Assembly: GCF_024298865.1 (NCBI RefSeq)
Contig: NZ_CP101163.1
Location: 84,727 to 148,726, forward strand
Direction: 5' to 3'
DNA: 64,000 bases
Source of the DNA: Halorarius halobius
GTDB taxonomy: Archaea > Halobacteriota > Halobacteria > Halobacteriales > Haloarculaceae
Part shown: positions 44,948 through 53,760 of the stretch, piece by piece
How positions within the stretch are numbered: position 1 is the stretch's first letter
Layout of the letters: each line of letters begins with the position of its first letter
Position numbers and translations under genes: made by a program
The notes under the pieces: generated by a model
What the model was told of the DNA's origin: nothing
The model's database searches: none
What the model saw: only the letters and a program-made list of their open reading frames with translations

Positions 44948-46471
44948 ATGTCAGCTGAAAATCAGCCCAGTTCAGAGCACCGCGATGCGCCACGAAGTGA
45001 CCGTGATTTCGCGGTCGACGAGAGTATCGATGTCCGATCACTTATTGCGAAGGAACAGACGCTTCCCTTCCTCGGGCTCACTCCCGCGGACGCAACAACC
45101 GTCGACTATCCGGACGGTATCGAGCCTGCTGGCCGCCGCTTCCTCAACGCGGACGCGAGTGAAGCCCGCTCACTCAAAGCCATCATCAAGGCGCTTCCGC
45201 AGGCCAGCAGCGGCGAACTCCGCGCTGTCAACGAGTTTGTCGATCCAGCGGACGAGACGATCGACCCTGAGGAGATTCGTGACGTCGACGGCCTCAACGC
45301 CGATCTTCTCGAAGCCGCAACTGGCCAGTCCGTCGAAGAGCTCGCCGCGAACGCACCAAGTGACCGTCTCCTTGATGTCACCGATCACCAGGACATCATC
45401 GACCGCCGTCGTCTCGCTCTCGCGGCACTCGGCTACCCTGTCAAGTTCCGCTGGCAGATCGCGACCTCCAGGTACTCGATCATCAACCCTGAAGAGGCCT
45501 ACCTTCCGCTAATGGGTGCGCTCCAAAAGCACGGTGCCGACGAGGCGTTCGGATGGGCGGATATGCGGGACTGGGGTGGCGTTGCGAAGCTCACTGTCAT
45601 CCTCCCGGGCTTCCGCCGCGAACTCGATATGAGCCAGTCGGATGGCTCAACGAAGGCCGCTATTCGCGAATACGATGCGCTCGCCGACGTCGACCCCACG
45701 ATGAGCGACAGGAGTGACGAGGACGATAGAGATGACGAGACGGGGACTATGACGGTCTACGGTGGTATCCAGACCGGCTACGACTTCCGTGGCTCCCAGA
45801 CGATGTGGGCGAAACCCCTCCTCTTCTTCCCGGGATCGGGGACGGTTATGTACGGTGTCGGCCAGCGGTACTCACGGCGACACGTCGGCGATGTCACGAA
45901 CGCTGCTCACGAACGCGCGCATGACCGCGTCCCCATCATGGAGTGGTGGGGAAACATCTATGACGATCTCGACGCGCGAACGACCACCGTCGACGATGTC
46001 CTCGTTCGCGCCCGCTCGGTCGCGATCGACTTTGAGGAACTCCCCTTCGACGTCGACGACTTCTACGTTTATCTCGGAATTCCCAGCACGTACGCCGAGA
46101 GCGCGAGTACTCGAGCTACGCGCATCGCGATGCCAGATTCCTGTCCCACACTCTGGAACCTCCAGTTGTCACTTCTCGTTGCCCTCGGCGAGTTCGAGGG
46201 CTCGCGAGCCTCCGACACCTTCCAAGCCTACAACGAGGTCGCCCGTGACATCCTCTTCTCACCCGGGAAATCTATACAGCTTGCCGCCCGCGAGCACGAC
46301 CTTCAGGCCGATGACGACGAATCGAGTATCGCGCCCGACCAGCAGACGCTTAGCGATGCTCTCGGTGAGGCATTCGCTATTCCCGGCGTCGAAGCCGCCT
46401 CTGAGCGCGACCTCTCAGATACTGACGCCCAGCGCGTCCAGAACACCATCCAAGAATCTCTTAATCAGTAG
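44948..46471 (+). CDS. Conserved-looking backbone protein, unknown function
   Basis: 507 residues. An acidic N-terminus, a helical part (about 60-150), then a strand-rich body with MTVYGGIQTGYDFRGSQTMWAKPLLFF and YSRRHVGDVTNAAHERAHD, and an acidic C-terminus. There are no cysteine pairs, Walker motifs or membrane helices. The YGGIQTGYDFRGS/AHERAH region could be the business end, but I cannot name a family. It lies two genes before the AAA+/VWA pair with an AT-rich intruder between, so it may originally have been their neighbour. Confidence 0.65.
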   Translation: MSAENQPSSEHRDAPRSDRDFAVDESIDVRSLIAKEQTLPFLGLTPADATTVDYPDGIEPAGRRFLNADASEARSLKAIIKALPQASSGELRAVNEFVDPADETIDPEEIRDVDGLNADLLEAATGQSVEELAANAPSDRLLDVTDHQDIIDRRRLALAALGYPVKFRWQIATSRYSIINPEEAYLPLMGALQKHGADEAFGWADMRDWGGVAKLTVILPGFRRELDMSQSDGSTKAAIREYDALADVDPTMSDRSDEDDRDDETGTMTVYGGIQTGYDFRGSQTMWAKPLLFFPGSGTVMYGVGQRYSRRHVGDVTNAAHERAHDRVPIMEWWGNIYDDLDARTTTVDDVLVRARSVAIDFEELPFDVDDFYVYLGIPSTYAESASTRATRIAMPDSCPTLWNLQLSLLVALGEFEGSRASDTFQAYNEVARDILFSPGKSIQLAAREHDLQADDDESSIAPDQQTLSDALGEAFAIPGVEAASERDLSDTDAQRVQNTIQESLNQ

Positions 46472-46647
46472 CCCGAGATACTCTCCCCAATCGAAATTAG
46501 CCCAAGTTCTCATGGTTTTCTTACGTAGCATGCCTTGGATGAGCTAAGATCGGCGTGACCGATACGGTGTACAAAGGGTGCTGCGAGACCACTCTTTCGG
46601 GTTGGGTCCACACAAGATACTTATTATACCTTTCTCAACTAAATGAT

Positions 46648-47487
46648 ATGCAAATAGAACTCGATGGGGAGTCTTATGCTGTTACCACTGGGGGGTACGA
46701 ATCTCCAATCCCCTCGAATGCCATTCTTGATTTAGAGGAGGCAAAATACCAAACCCGGTCTTGGAAGGGTTCGTTCTCGTCTGATCAAGTTGATCTAGCA
46801 GACATATACTCATCCAATATTTGTCCGGACAGCCCGATGTTCACTATCCAATTCGGCCGGTCGTCTGATGTAGATGAGGATCCAACGTACCAGGTTTTTG
46901 GAGAAGGAGTGGAATCCTTGACGCACGGGACAGAAAACATTCCAGAAATAGCATCAAAGGTTGAAGAAGTATTCCGAGACAGGGAGAACTTCTCACTCCA
47001 TCGTCCATTCATTCGTGCACACTCCAGACTTGCTGATGGTTCAGTCTTGTATACCGGCGTCTATTATTATGGACGTAGTACTGACTCAGTGAAACGATTT
47101 GAATTACGAATATTCCATCCAGATATACCGTTTGGAGTGGACCGATACGACGAGATCTTCGATTCAAGCCCGGTGAAGAAACCTCCCTATCTTGAGGAAG
47201 TGAACACAAAACGATATAGAGTGACAGATATTCCAGAACGAGCTACAGAGGTTGTGAAACCTATTATTTCCATTAGTGATTCAAGTGTTGAGACCGTAGC
47301 AATTGAAAACCCCATCACCTCAAACAATGTTCCTGAAAATGCATGGGGGGCGTTCAAATCTCCAAACCAGTTGTTTGCAAAATCATATCTGGTAGAGAAC
47401 GAAGCTCAATCTGCGAAGATATCTGACTTCCGCGCGGTTTCTATAGATGATTTAGAGCCAATCTTTTATGAAGCAGAAATTCAGTAA
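46648..47487 (+). CDS. AT-rich orphan gene, unknown function
   Basis: 279 residues from the ATG at 46648. A GTG at 46555 would add 31, but a TATA-like TTATTATACC lies about 27 bp before 46648, as expected for a leaderless haloarchaeal mRNA. The gene is visibly richer in A and T than both neighbours (codons such as ATA, TTA and AGA are common) and lacks the backbone leader motif, so it was probably acquired separately. The protein is soluble and strand-rich with no motif I recognise. Position between backbone genes suggests an insertion site for cargo; a defence role is possible but unsupported. Confidence 0.6.
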   Translation: MQIELDGESYAVTTGGYESPIPSNAILDLEEAKYQTRSWKGSFSSDQVDLADIYSSNICPDSPMFTIQFGRSSDVDEDPTYQVFGEGVESLTHGTENIPEIASKVEEVFRDRENFSLHRPFIRAHSRLADGSVLYTGVYYYGRSTDSVKRFELRIFHPDIPFGVDRYDEIFDSSPVKKPPYLEEVNTKRYRVTDIPERATEVVKPIISISDSSVETVAIENPITSNNVPENAWGAFKSPNQLFAKSYLVENEAQSAKISDFRAVSIDDLEPIFYEAEIQ

Positions 47488-47665
47488 GCCTTTCTAAGGT
47501 GCTGTATTCGAGAAAATAGATTACTTGATGATTTTGACGTTTGATTTTGTATACCACCTGAATCGGTTCTCTCCTACCTACCCACGCTCGTATGGCGGTG
47601 CTATCTGCGACTAGTGAGCGATCCATTCTCAACTCCACTTCCTACTACGGCTTCACTGTAGTCCG

Positions 47666-47690
47666 TTTTTCCCGCACCTCAGTCCGTGAA
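47666..47690 (+). promoter_or_regulatory. Backbone leader motif before AAA+ gene
   Basis: TTTTTCCCGCACCTC, gap, GTCCGTGAACG, 40 nt before the ATG at 47706. A weak match, with CACCT on the 5' side but no GGTGA. Confidence 0.3.
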
Positions 47691-47705
47691 CGCGATTGAC
47701 CAGTT

Positions 47706-49232
47706 ATGCCACAAGTAGCCCCACAGTCCATGAGTACCGACGACCAGCAACGGTTCCTCAGCCACCTCGCTGCCGGCCTCATCAAAGAAACCGGCGGAGA
47801 TCTCCCAATCGAGACACTTCACCTCCGCGCCAGCGATTATCTCGACCTCGATGGCGACACCGTCACCCAGCTCGTCGAGGACGGGGCTAACAACGGAATC
47901 TACACGCTCGACCGCGACAGCGACGGCGGTCAGCGCATCACGAGCGTCACCCCAGAAGGCGACTGCCCGACCGAACTCGCCGCACACGTCGACGCTCTCA
48001 CTGCCTCTGCCGACAGTATTGATTTCACCGTCTTGGACGGCGTCGGCGAGAGCGTCGAGCAGAACCTCATCGACACGGGGTACACCACGTTCGGCGAACT
48101 CCACCGTGCAGACCCCGAGGACCTCACGGATATCCCGACGCTCACAGGGAGCAAAGCCCAACTCATCGTCCAGCAGGCCGGCCAGTACGTCCAGGTCGAG
48201 ACAAAGATCGCCGAAGACGCCCTCGCTCGCTACCGTGAACGCCTCGGCGATGACACCTCCGGCTCGGCGACCGTCTACTCCATCACTGACGTCGATCAGG
48301 ACGTCGGCGACCCGCTCGCAGTCGTCGACTCCTCGATGCCAGTCGAAGAGGCAACCTTCCACGGGCTCCCTATTCTCGAGGACAACGACCACCCACATAT
48401 CGTCCGGAAGCGCGATATGCCCACGCGGGCCGATGAGGTAATCGCACCGAAGACAACGACGATGGAGGATGTCCAGCTCGACACGCTTGAAGCGACCGCG
48501 ATGAAGCTCGCCCGCGGCAACCGCGGTCTCCGACTGGTCGGCCCCCACGGCGCCGGGAAGAACTACCTCCTCAAATACCTCCACTACAAGACGAATCGCG
48601 TCCTCGTCAGCGTCGACGCCGACGCCTCGATGCTCGCCCAGGACCTCCTCGGTATCTCTACGGTCAACGAGGACCGCATCGTTGTCTTCCGCGACGGCAT
48701 TCTCACGAAAGCGATGAAGCACGGCTACACGATCGTCATCAACGAGGTGAACGCCGCGCCGGCGGGTGTGATGATGGCCCTCCAGAAGGTCCTTAATCAG
48801 AACGTCCTCACCGTCAAGGAATCCGGCGAGGAGATCATCCCGCACCCGGCCGCTCGAATCGTCGTCACGATGAACCCGCCAACGCGCGAATACCGAGGGA
48901 GCGAACCGATGAACGCCGCGACTCGTGACCGCTTCCAAACCATCTTCTTCGACTATATGGACCCCCAGGACGAGATCGACTTTCTCGATCAAAAGTACAA
49001 CACGAGTCGCCAGCGCATCGACCGAGACAGCCTCCGTCGGATGGTCGAGTTCGCGAACGCCACCCGCGACAACGAAACGTGGCCGACGCTCTCCACCCGG
49101 AAGCTCGAAGACGCCATCGACTGGTACGATCTGGGGGCGAGCGTTCGCGGTGCCCTCAAACACGTCGTGAAGGCGAGCGCCGAACCCCACCAGAACCCCG
49201 ACGATACCTACGACAAACTCGAAGACACCTGA
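47706..49232 (+). CDS. MoxR/CbbQ/CobS-type AAA+ ATPase with helix-hairpin-helix region
   Basis: 508 residues. After a winged-helix-like N-terminus there is a helix-hairpin-helix pair (VLDGVGESVEQNLIDTGYTTFGELHRADPEDL, near 107-150). The AAA+ core follows: Walker A GPHGAGKNYLL, where Asn replaces the usual Thr/Ser; Walker B TIVINEVNAAP; sensor VVTMNPP; and NAATRDRFQ with an arginine-finger candidate. Such ATPases (CbbQ, NorQ, CobS) act with a VWA partner to remodel or metallate a target, and the next gene encodes such a partner. The DNA-binding-type hairpin is an unusual addition and hints at a DNA-related target. Confidence 0.8.
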   Translation: MPQVAPQSMSTDDQQRFLSHLAAGLIKETGGDLPIETLHLRASDYLDLDGDTVTQLVEDGANNGIYTLDRDSDGGQRITSVTPEGDCPTELAAHVDALTASADSIDFTVLDGVGESVEQNLIDTGYTTFGELHRADPEDLTDIPTLTGSKAQLIVQQAGQYVQVETKIAEDALARYRERLGDDTSGSATVYSITDVDQDVGDPLAVVDSSMPVEEATFHGLPILEDNDHPHIVRKRDMPTRADEVIAPKTTTMEDVQLDTLEATAMKLARGNRGLRLVGPHGAGKNYLLKYLHYKTNRVLVSVDADASMLAQDLLGISTVNEDRIVVFRDGILTKAMKHGYTIVINEVNAAPAGVMMALQKVLNQNVLTVKESGEEIIPHPAARIVVTMNPPTREYRGSEPMNAATRDRFQTIFFDYMDPQDEIDFLDQKYNTSRQRIDRDSLRRMVEFANATRDNETWPTLSTRKLEDAIDWYDLGASVRGALKHVVKASAEPHQNPDDTYDKLEDT

Positions 49233-49260
49233 CTCCCCGGCCTGCTGTCGCCAGCAGGGG

Positions 49261-49321
49261 TTTCTCTCGCGCGACGGCACGTAGCCGCGTCCAACCGTCT
49301 TCATCAGAGGTGATTCCAGTT
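49261..49321 (+). promoter_or_regulatory. Leader of CobT-like gene
   Basis: TTTCTCTCGCGCG at 49261 starts the leader, and a Shine-Dalgarno AGAGGTGATT ends 6 nt before the ATG at 49322. This decides the start: the frame is open 243 nt further upstream, inside the AAA+ gene, but without a site. Confidence 0.55.
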
Positions 49322-52300
49322 ATGCCATCACTCACAGCCGCGTCGAGCGGCGCCGACACCGCACGGTCCGTTCTTCCCGACCGTCCAGCGCAAGCCCGCC
49401 GCTCCCAACAGCGAACCCGACGGTTGACCGAGTACATCCAAGCCCATACCGGCGAAAACATCGAAGTCGTCCTCACATCACACGTCCAGACTGCGTGCGT
49501 TCTCCCGGCTGACGCCGATCGCCTAATCGACGCCGATGCGACCGACTTCGACCAGCAGGCCGCCCAGCAGCTCGTCGATGCCGTCGACGGCGACTACCTC
49601 GTTCTCATCTCCACCAATCCGGCGAATCTCGATAACCTCCCGCTCGACGACCAGCTCACGGCCGACCGCGCCCAGCAGTTCGGCCTCTCACTACACGAAC
49701 TTGGCCACATCCGCTACACGAACATCTCGACGGTCGCCGACCACCTTGACGAGCGCGTCGACGAAGAGTATCAGGAGTTCGTCCACGGCCTCATCAACTA
49801 CGCCGAGGACGCCGCGATCGAACACCAACTCCGAGCGGCACAAAGTCAGCTCGCCGCCGACCGCCTCGAGCTCGTCAACCGGAGTCTCACTCAGATGGCG
49901 AGCGATCTCCCCGACACTGCTACTATCACCTTCACCTACCGGGACGCGATCCAGTCCTACCTCTACGACTACGGCATCTATGACTCTGGGAAGAGTGACG
50001 TCCTCATCGACCCAGACGACCCCCGGCTCACCTTCCAGTCCCAGGATGATGCGGCGGCATTCGCGCAGACACAAGACGCGCTCGACGACCTCCTCGCGAC
50101 CGTCCTCAGTGAACCCGACTCCGTGAAGCGTGGGGATGCCGTGCTCGACTGCTGGGAACAGACTATCAAGCCGCTCCTCAACCAGATGGACGAGGACTAC
50201 CACCAGAAGGGTCAAGAAGACGAAAACACCGCCGCAACGGGTGGCAGTAGTCCGAACACGCCCTCATCGCCCTCTCAGTCCGACTCGTCGATACCCGACG
50301 AGTGCGAACAGGGCGAGTCGATCGAACCGTCCGCTGACCCCGACACGGACGCAGAGGTACCCGATGAGTCACCGGAGGATGGATCCGGTGGGTACGGCGC
50401 CGCAGACGCCGACCCGAGTGACGTCTCGGAGTCGCCAACCGGCGACAGTCCGGAGACGTCCGGAGATACTCCTAACGGCGAGCAGGGTGAGTCGCCAGCT
50501 GACCGCGACCCCTCGGAGGCATCGGGTGACGACGCTTCCGCGGAGCCGCCGGCGGACTTCGACCCAGAGAACGTCTCTCTCGAGCAGACTCAGGACGGGC
50601 ACTCCACAGACGTCCTCGCCTACCCGGAAATCGGGACGGCAGACACCGCTGACGAGCTCGCTCCCGACGACGCCGGGGCCTCTGCACACGACGACGGAGC
50701 CTCGTCCGAGTCCGATGTGGAGTCCGATGCCGAGCCTAACGCCCAGCCCGAGTCGACGGACGCCTCGCCGGACGAGTCGGGGACGGGTGCTGGCAGTGCA
50801 AACTCCGTGGAAGGAGAACGTGACAGTGGTGTTGGAGAGTCCAGCGCCAAAGATCTTGAATCCACGTCCGACGAGATCGGAGGGTCGGCGGCCGAAGAGA
50901 GCGGCATTGAGGAGCAGGGAGACGGAGAGCCCACCGAGGGCGCCGCAGACAGTAGCGGAGCGTCCGATGCGTCGAGTGCCCCGTCGAACGGGCAGGCGTC
51001 GCTTTCGGACTTCCTCGGCGGTGACAGCGCCGGGCGCGACAGCGGTGAGGCCGCGAGTACCGACGAGGAGGCGACCTCAGACGGCTCAGATACCTCAGAT
51101 ACGTCCGACACGACCGGTGGAGACACGGATGGCGCAGGAGCGCCCGACGATCGCGCTGACGGCGTTCCATCTGAAAATGATGGAGAGGTCGGAGACGCGG
51201 CTGGCGGCACAGACGGCGGCGACACGGACGACACGGAGAACGAAAGCATCGGCACGACGGGTGAGGATGAAGCGGATATCGACTCAGACACGCTCGACGA
51301 CCCCGCCGCTGACGGCACTGTCCAAGACGGCGAGACGGACAACACCGGCAAGCCGGCCGAGGAAGCCGCAGCACCGCTCGCCGAGCCAGTGTACGATGAT
51401 TCCATCGACGAACGAGCCGACGCACTCAGCGCGGACCACGACGCCGCTCACGAGGAAGCCAACCGCGCCACTCCCGATCAGGACGCGCTCGAACGCGACC
51501 TCGAAGAAACCGTAGCCGCCCTCGAAGATCTCGTGAGCGACGGCGACACCGACGAGAGCAGCGAGAGTCCCGACACGTCGACCGCACGGCACCGTGGCAG
51601 CACCGGCGCAGGAAAGGGAAGTATCGACTCGCTCTCGGTTCTCCCGCAGATCGGTGAGCAGGCACCTCCCGCGAGGTGGCAAGCTGCGACCGCGGGTGCA
51701 GACGCCGTCGGTGGCACTCTCCGGATGGCGCTCCGAGAGAGTCGTCGCGACCAGACCCGAAGCGGTGTCACCAGCGGGAGCTTCGACCGGCGCCGCGCTG
51801 GCGCTCTCGCCCGCGGCGACGTCGACGCCTTTAGCGTCCGCCAACAGGGTGACGAGAAACAGTACGACCTCGTCCTCGTCCTCGACCGCTCCAGTTCTAT
51901 GAGCAATCTCATCGACACCGCCGAAGACGCCGTTGCACGGTTCGCTCTGGCCTGCGAGGACCTCGGCATCAACGTCGCCATTATAGACTTCGTCCATGGG
52001 GACGCCCGCCTCATCAAACCATTCAGCGTCGAGACCGAACACGTCCAAGCGAGTCTGCTGAGCGGCAAGACGGGCGGCGGGACGCCTCTCACTGATGCTC
52101 TCGGACTCGCCCGCCGCCTCCTCGAGCAGCGCCGCGACTCCCCCCTTGTCCTCATCATCACCGACGGCAAGCCCGGCTCCCCTGGTGACTACCAAGAGGA
52201 ACTCCAACAGACGTACACGCCTGTATGCGGGCTCACGCTTGCTCTCGATTTACCCCGCGGGCAGGCTCCAGAGCGCGCGAAGGACGTCGAGCAGTTCTAC

Positions 52301-52381
52301 GATCGCCACCTCTACGTCCACGACGCCATCGACCTCGACCGCCGCCTCGACCAGTTCGCCGTGATGTTTGACGGGCTGTGA
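49322..52381 (+). CDS. CobT/CbbO-like VWA protein with HExxH motif and long acidic linker
   Basis: 1019 residues. The N-terminal 290 residues are folded and include LSLHELGHIRYTN (HELGH at 125-129) with a downstream NYAEDAAIEHQ, a zincin-like pair of metal ligands. A low-complexity D/E/S/T/G/A linker of about 450 residues follows. The C-terminal VWA domain has the MIDAS DRSSSMS, the TGGGTPLTDAL threonine and LIITDGKPG. It partners the AAA+ ATPase encoded just upstream, as CobT does CobS or CbbO does CbbQ. The target is unknown. In the replication backbone the pair might remodel a DNA-bound complex. Confidence 0.82.
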   Translation: MPSLTAASSGADTARSVLPDRPAQARRSQQRTRRLTEYIQAHTGENIEVVLTSHVQTACVLPADADRLIDADATDFDQQAAQQLVDAVDGDYLVLISTNPANLDNLPLDDQLTADRAQQFGLSLHELGHIRYTNISTVADHLDERVDEEYQEFVHGLINYAEDAAIEHQLRAAQSQLAADRLELVNRSLTQMASDLPDTATITFTYRDAIQSYLYDYGIYDSGKSDVLIDPDDPRLTFQSQDDAAAFAQTQDALDDLLATVLSEPDSVKRGDAVLDCWEQTIKPLLNQMDEDYHQKGQEDENTAATGGSSPNTPSSPSQSDSSIPDECEQGESIEPSADPDTDAEVPDESPEDGSGGYGAADADPSDVSESPTGDSPETSGDTPNGEQGESPADRDPSEASGDDASAEPPADFDPENVSLEQTQDGHSTDVLAYPEIGTADTADELAPDDAGASAHDDGASSESDVESDAEPNAQPESTDASPDESGTGAGSANSVEGERDSGVGESSAKDLESTSDEIGGSAAEESGIEEQGDGEPTEGAADSSGASDASSAPSNGQASLSDFLGGDSAGRDSGEAASTDEEATSDGSDTSDTSDTTGGDTDGAGAPDDRADGVPSENDGEVGDAAGGTDGGDTDDTENESIGTTGEDEADIDSDTLDDPAADGTVQDGETDNTGKPAEEAAAPLAEPVYDDSIDERADALSADHDAAHEEANRATPDQDALERDLEETVAALEDLVSDGDTDESSESPDTSTARHRGSTGAGKGSIDSLSVLPQIGEQAPPARWQAATAGADAVGGTLRMALRESRRDQTRSGVTSGSFDRRRAGALARGDVDAFSVRQQGDEKQYDLVLVLDRSSSMSNLIDTAEDAVARFALACEDLGINVAIIDFVHGDARLIKPFSVETEHVQASLLSGKTGGGTPLTDALGLARRLLEQRRDSPLVLIITDGKPGSPGDYQEELQQTYTPVCGLTLALDLPRGQAPERAKDVEQFYDRHLYVHDAIDLDRRLDQFAVMFDGL

Positions 52382-52391
52382 GCTACCCCTG

Positions 52392-52520
52392 CTACTTGCT
52401 CGCTGACGCTCGCTCTTTGGGGCAGGGACTTCCTGTTTCAAGGACGCGCTTTGCAGGCACAACCGCAGTGTCCGCAGGAAGCGCAGTCTTCACAGGCGTT
52501 AATTCGGAGTATTCAACTCC
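52392..52520 (-). pseudogene. C-terminal remnant of a TnpB
   Basis: Read on the minus strand, the frame gives TPVKTALPADTAVVPAKRVL, then ETGSPCPKERASASK and a stop at 52392-52394. This is the characteristic tail of a haloarchaeal IS1341-type TnpB. Everything upstream of the tail is missing. It abuts the VWA gene stop and the kinase remnant and so marks a scar of past insertion and deletion between the backbone and the CBASS locus. Confidence 0.6.
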
Positions 52521-52523
52521 TAG

Positions 52524-52802
52524 GTTGTCTTCCACGACGCAATCGAGTATGGTCAGGACGACGTGACTGTGAGAGTTGACCGTACAAGAGACGGCTTCTA
52601 CGTTGAGGACACTGGACCTGGTATTCCTGAAAATGAACGTGACGATGTATTAGATAGCGGTTACACAACGAAACGAGAGGGAACCGGATTTGGACTCGCG
52701 ATTGTCAAGCGGATCGTTGAGGCCCACGGCTGGGAGATCTATGTGACCGAAGGCAGTGACGGCGGTGCACGGTTCGAAATTATCGGTGTCGCCCAATCCT
52801 AA
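52524..52802 (+). pseudogene. Histidine-kinase ATPase-domain remnant
   Basis: The frame after the TAG at 52521 reads VVFHDAIEYGQDDVTVRV (N-box-like), DTGPGIPENERDDVLDSGYT (G1) and GTGFGLAIVKRIVEAHGW (G2), then GGARFEI and a stop. This is the C-terminal part of a sensor kinase HATPase domain, cut off just before the N-box. The sensor and dimerisation domains are absent, and there is no good start besides a GTG at 52563. It is most likely a leftover fragment. Confidence 0.75.
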
Positions 52803-53074
52803 GCGCCACCAACGCCTTCATCGTCATCATCTCGCGAGAGAAGGAAGCCGACCCCACCACCTATTACCGCACCTATCGGTCCGCCAGCAGCGAACCCCAT
52901 TGCAGCGCCACCACCAGTCCCAATGGCCTGGCGCTGGCCCTGTGTCATTTTTTCGTGCATCCCCAGGCTGACTGTCCCCGTGCCGTCGCACTTCGGACAG
53001 TCCCCAAAGCCTGTTTGCGGATCGGTCGTTGCGCCACTCCCGTTACAGGAGGGGCACTTCTTCGTCTCGCCCAT
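52799..53074 (-). CDS. DnaJ-type zinc-finger protein with glycine-zipper helix
   Basis: 91 residues. Two CxxCxGxG motifs, CPSCNGSG and CPKCDGTG (about 7-34), are followed by a hydrophobic glycine-zipper segment (AIGTGGGAAMGFAAGGPIGAVIGGGVGFLL) and a short acidic tail. It begins 38 nt after the Cap15 stop on the same strand, so it is probably the third gene of CBASS module A. Glycine zippers insert in or oligomerise at membranes, and Cap15 is a membrane effector, so a helper or second effector is possible. Module B has no counterpart. Confidence 0.7.
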   Translation of the reverse strand: MGETKKCPSCNGSGATTDPQTGFGDCPKCDGTGTVSLGMHEKMTQGQRQAIGTGGGAAMGFAAGGPIGAVIGGGVGFLLSRDDDDEGVGGA

Positions 53075-53112
53075 GCACCATGATGGCCGTCAGAACGGCA
53101 AAGTTGTTCCGG

Positions 53113-53757
53113 TTACTCAACCCGCTCAAAATACATGTGCCCGTTGTTCTCACGGCCTGGGCCGGTGTAGTAGAGGCCTTCGAGTGTCTCTGTGTCTCCC
53201 TCGTCGCGGTACTCGAGAGAGGCGGTGCCGAAGTGCATGTCCAGGCCCTCGACCAGCGTGGAGCCCTCGTTCTCGTACTGGTAACTGATGCTCGGCCACT
53301 TTCCCTCCTCGGTCAGCATGGTCGCACCGTTACTGTCCGAGCGCGACTGTGTGGTCCTGAAGTGGACGTTGATCTTACGCCACGTCTGGTCGATGTCGAG
53401 CCACGCCTTCAGTTTCTGGCCGTCCTCGCTGGGATTGTCGTCGGAATGGAGCGCCTCATCGTCGATGTCTCCCTCATACGACGTGACGATCCAGCCCTCC
53501 CACTCCCCGTTGAGGTTCGGAACACGAGTGATGCCCAGCGCTCGCGCAGGCCAGGTCTTCCAGAACCACCCGACATGGGCTTTCCAGACGACGGCGAAGG
53601 CGAGACCCCACGAGACAACGAATCCAGCCGCAAACGGAAGAACAGTCGAAAGCTCCGAGGTCATAACCTCGACGAGGATCGTGAGCCCGTATGCGAGCAG
53701 TGCCAGGACGCCGTAGACCTTCGGGCGGAGGTCGTTGTCCGTGGAGTACGTGTGCAT
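53113..53757 (-). CDS. cap15: CBASS effector Cap15, module A
   Basis: 214 residues. Two N-terminal membrane helices (about 12-33 and 42-62) are followed by a soluble beta-rich domain opening VPNLNGEWEGWI, with WRKINVHFRTTQSRSDS in the middle and GTASLEYR near the end. This is the plan of Cap15: a transmembrane region fused to a small beta-barrel that binds a cyclic nucleotide and triggers membrane disruption. It starts 3 nt after the CD-NTase stop. It is paralogous to 55664-56350, with which it shares the MHxYSxDN start. Confidence 0.85.
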   Translation of the reverse strand: MHTYSTDNDLRPKVYGVLALLAYGLTILVEVMTSELSTVLPFAAGFVVSWGLAFAVVWKAHVGWFWKTWPARALGITRVPNLNGEWEGWIVTSYEGDIDDEALHSDDNPSEDGQKLKAWLDIDQTWRKINVHFRTTQSRSDSNGATMLTEEGKWPSISYQYENEGSTLVEGLDMHFGTASLEYRDEGDTETLEGLYYTGPGRENNGHMYFERVE

Positions 53758-53760
53758 GGC

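Noticed and set aside
47679..49304. 541-codon open frame on the minus strand
   Set aside because: Antisense to the AAA+ gene. The protein text lacks motifs and reflects complementary codons.
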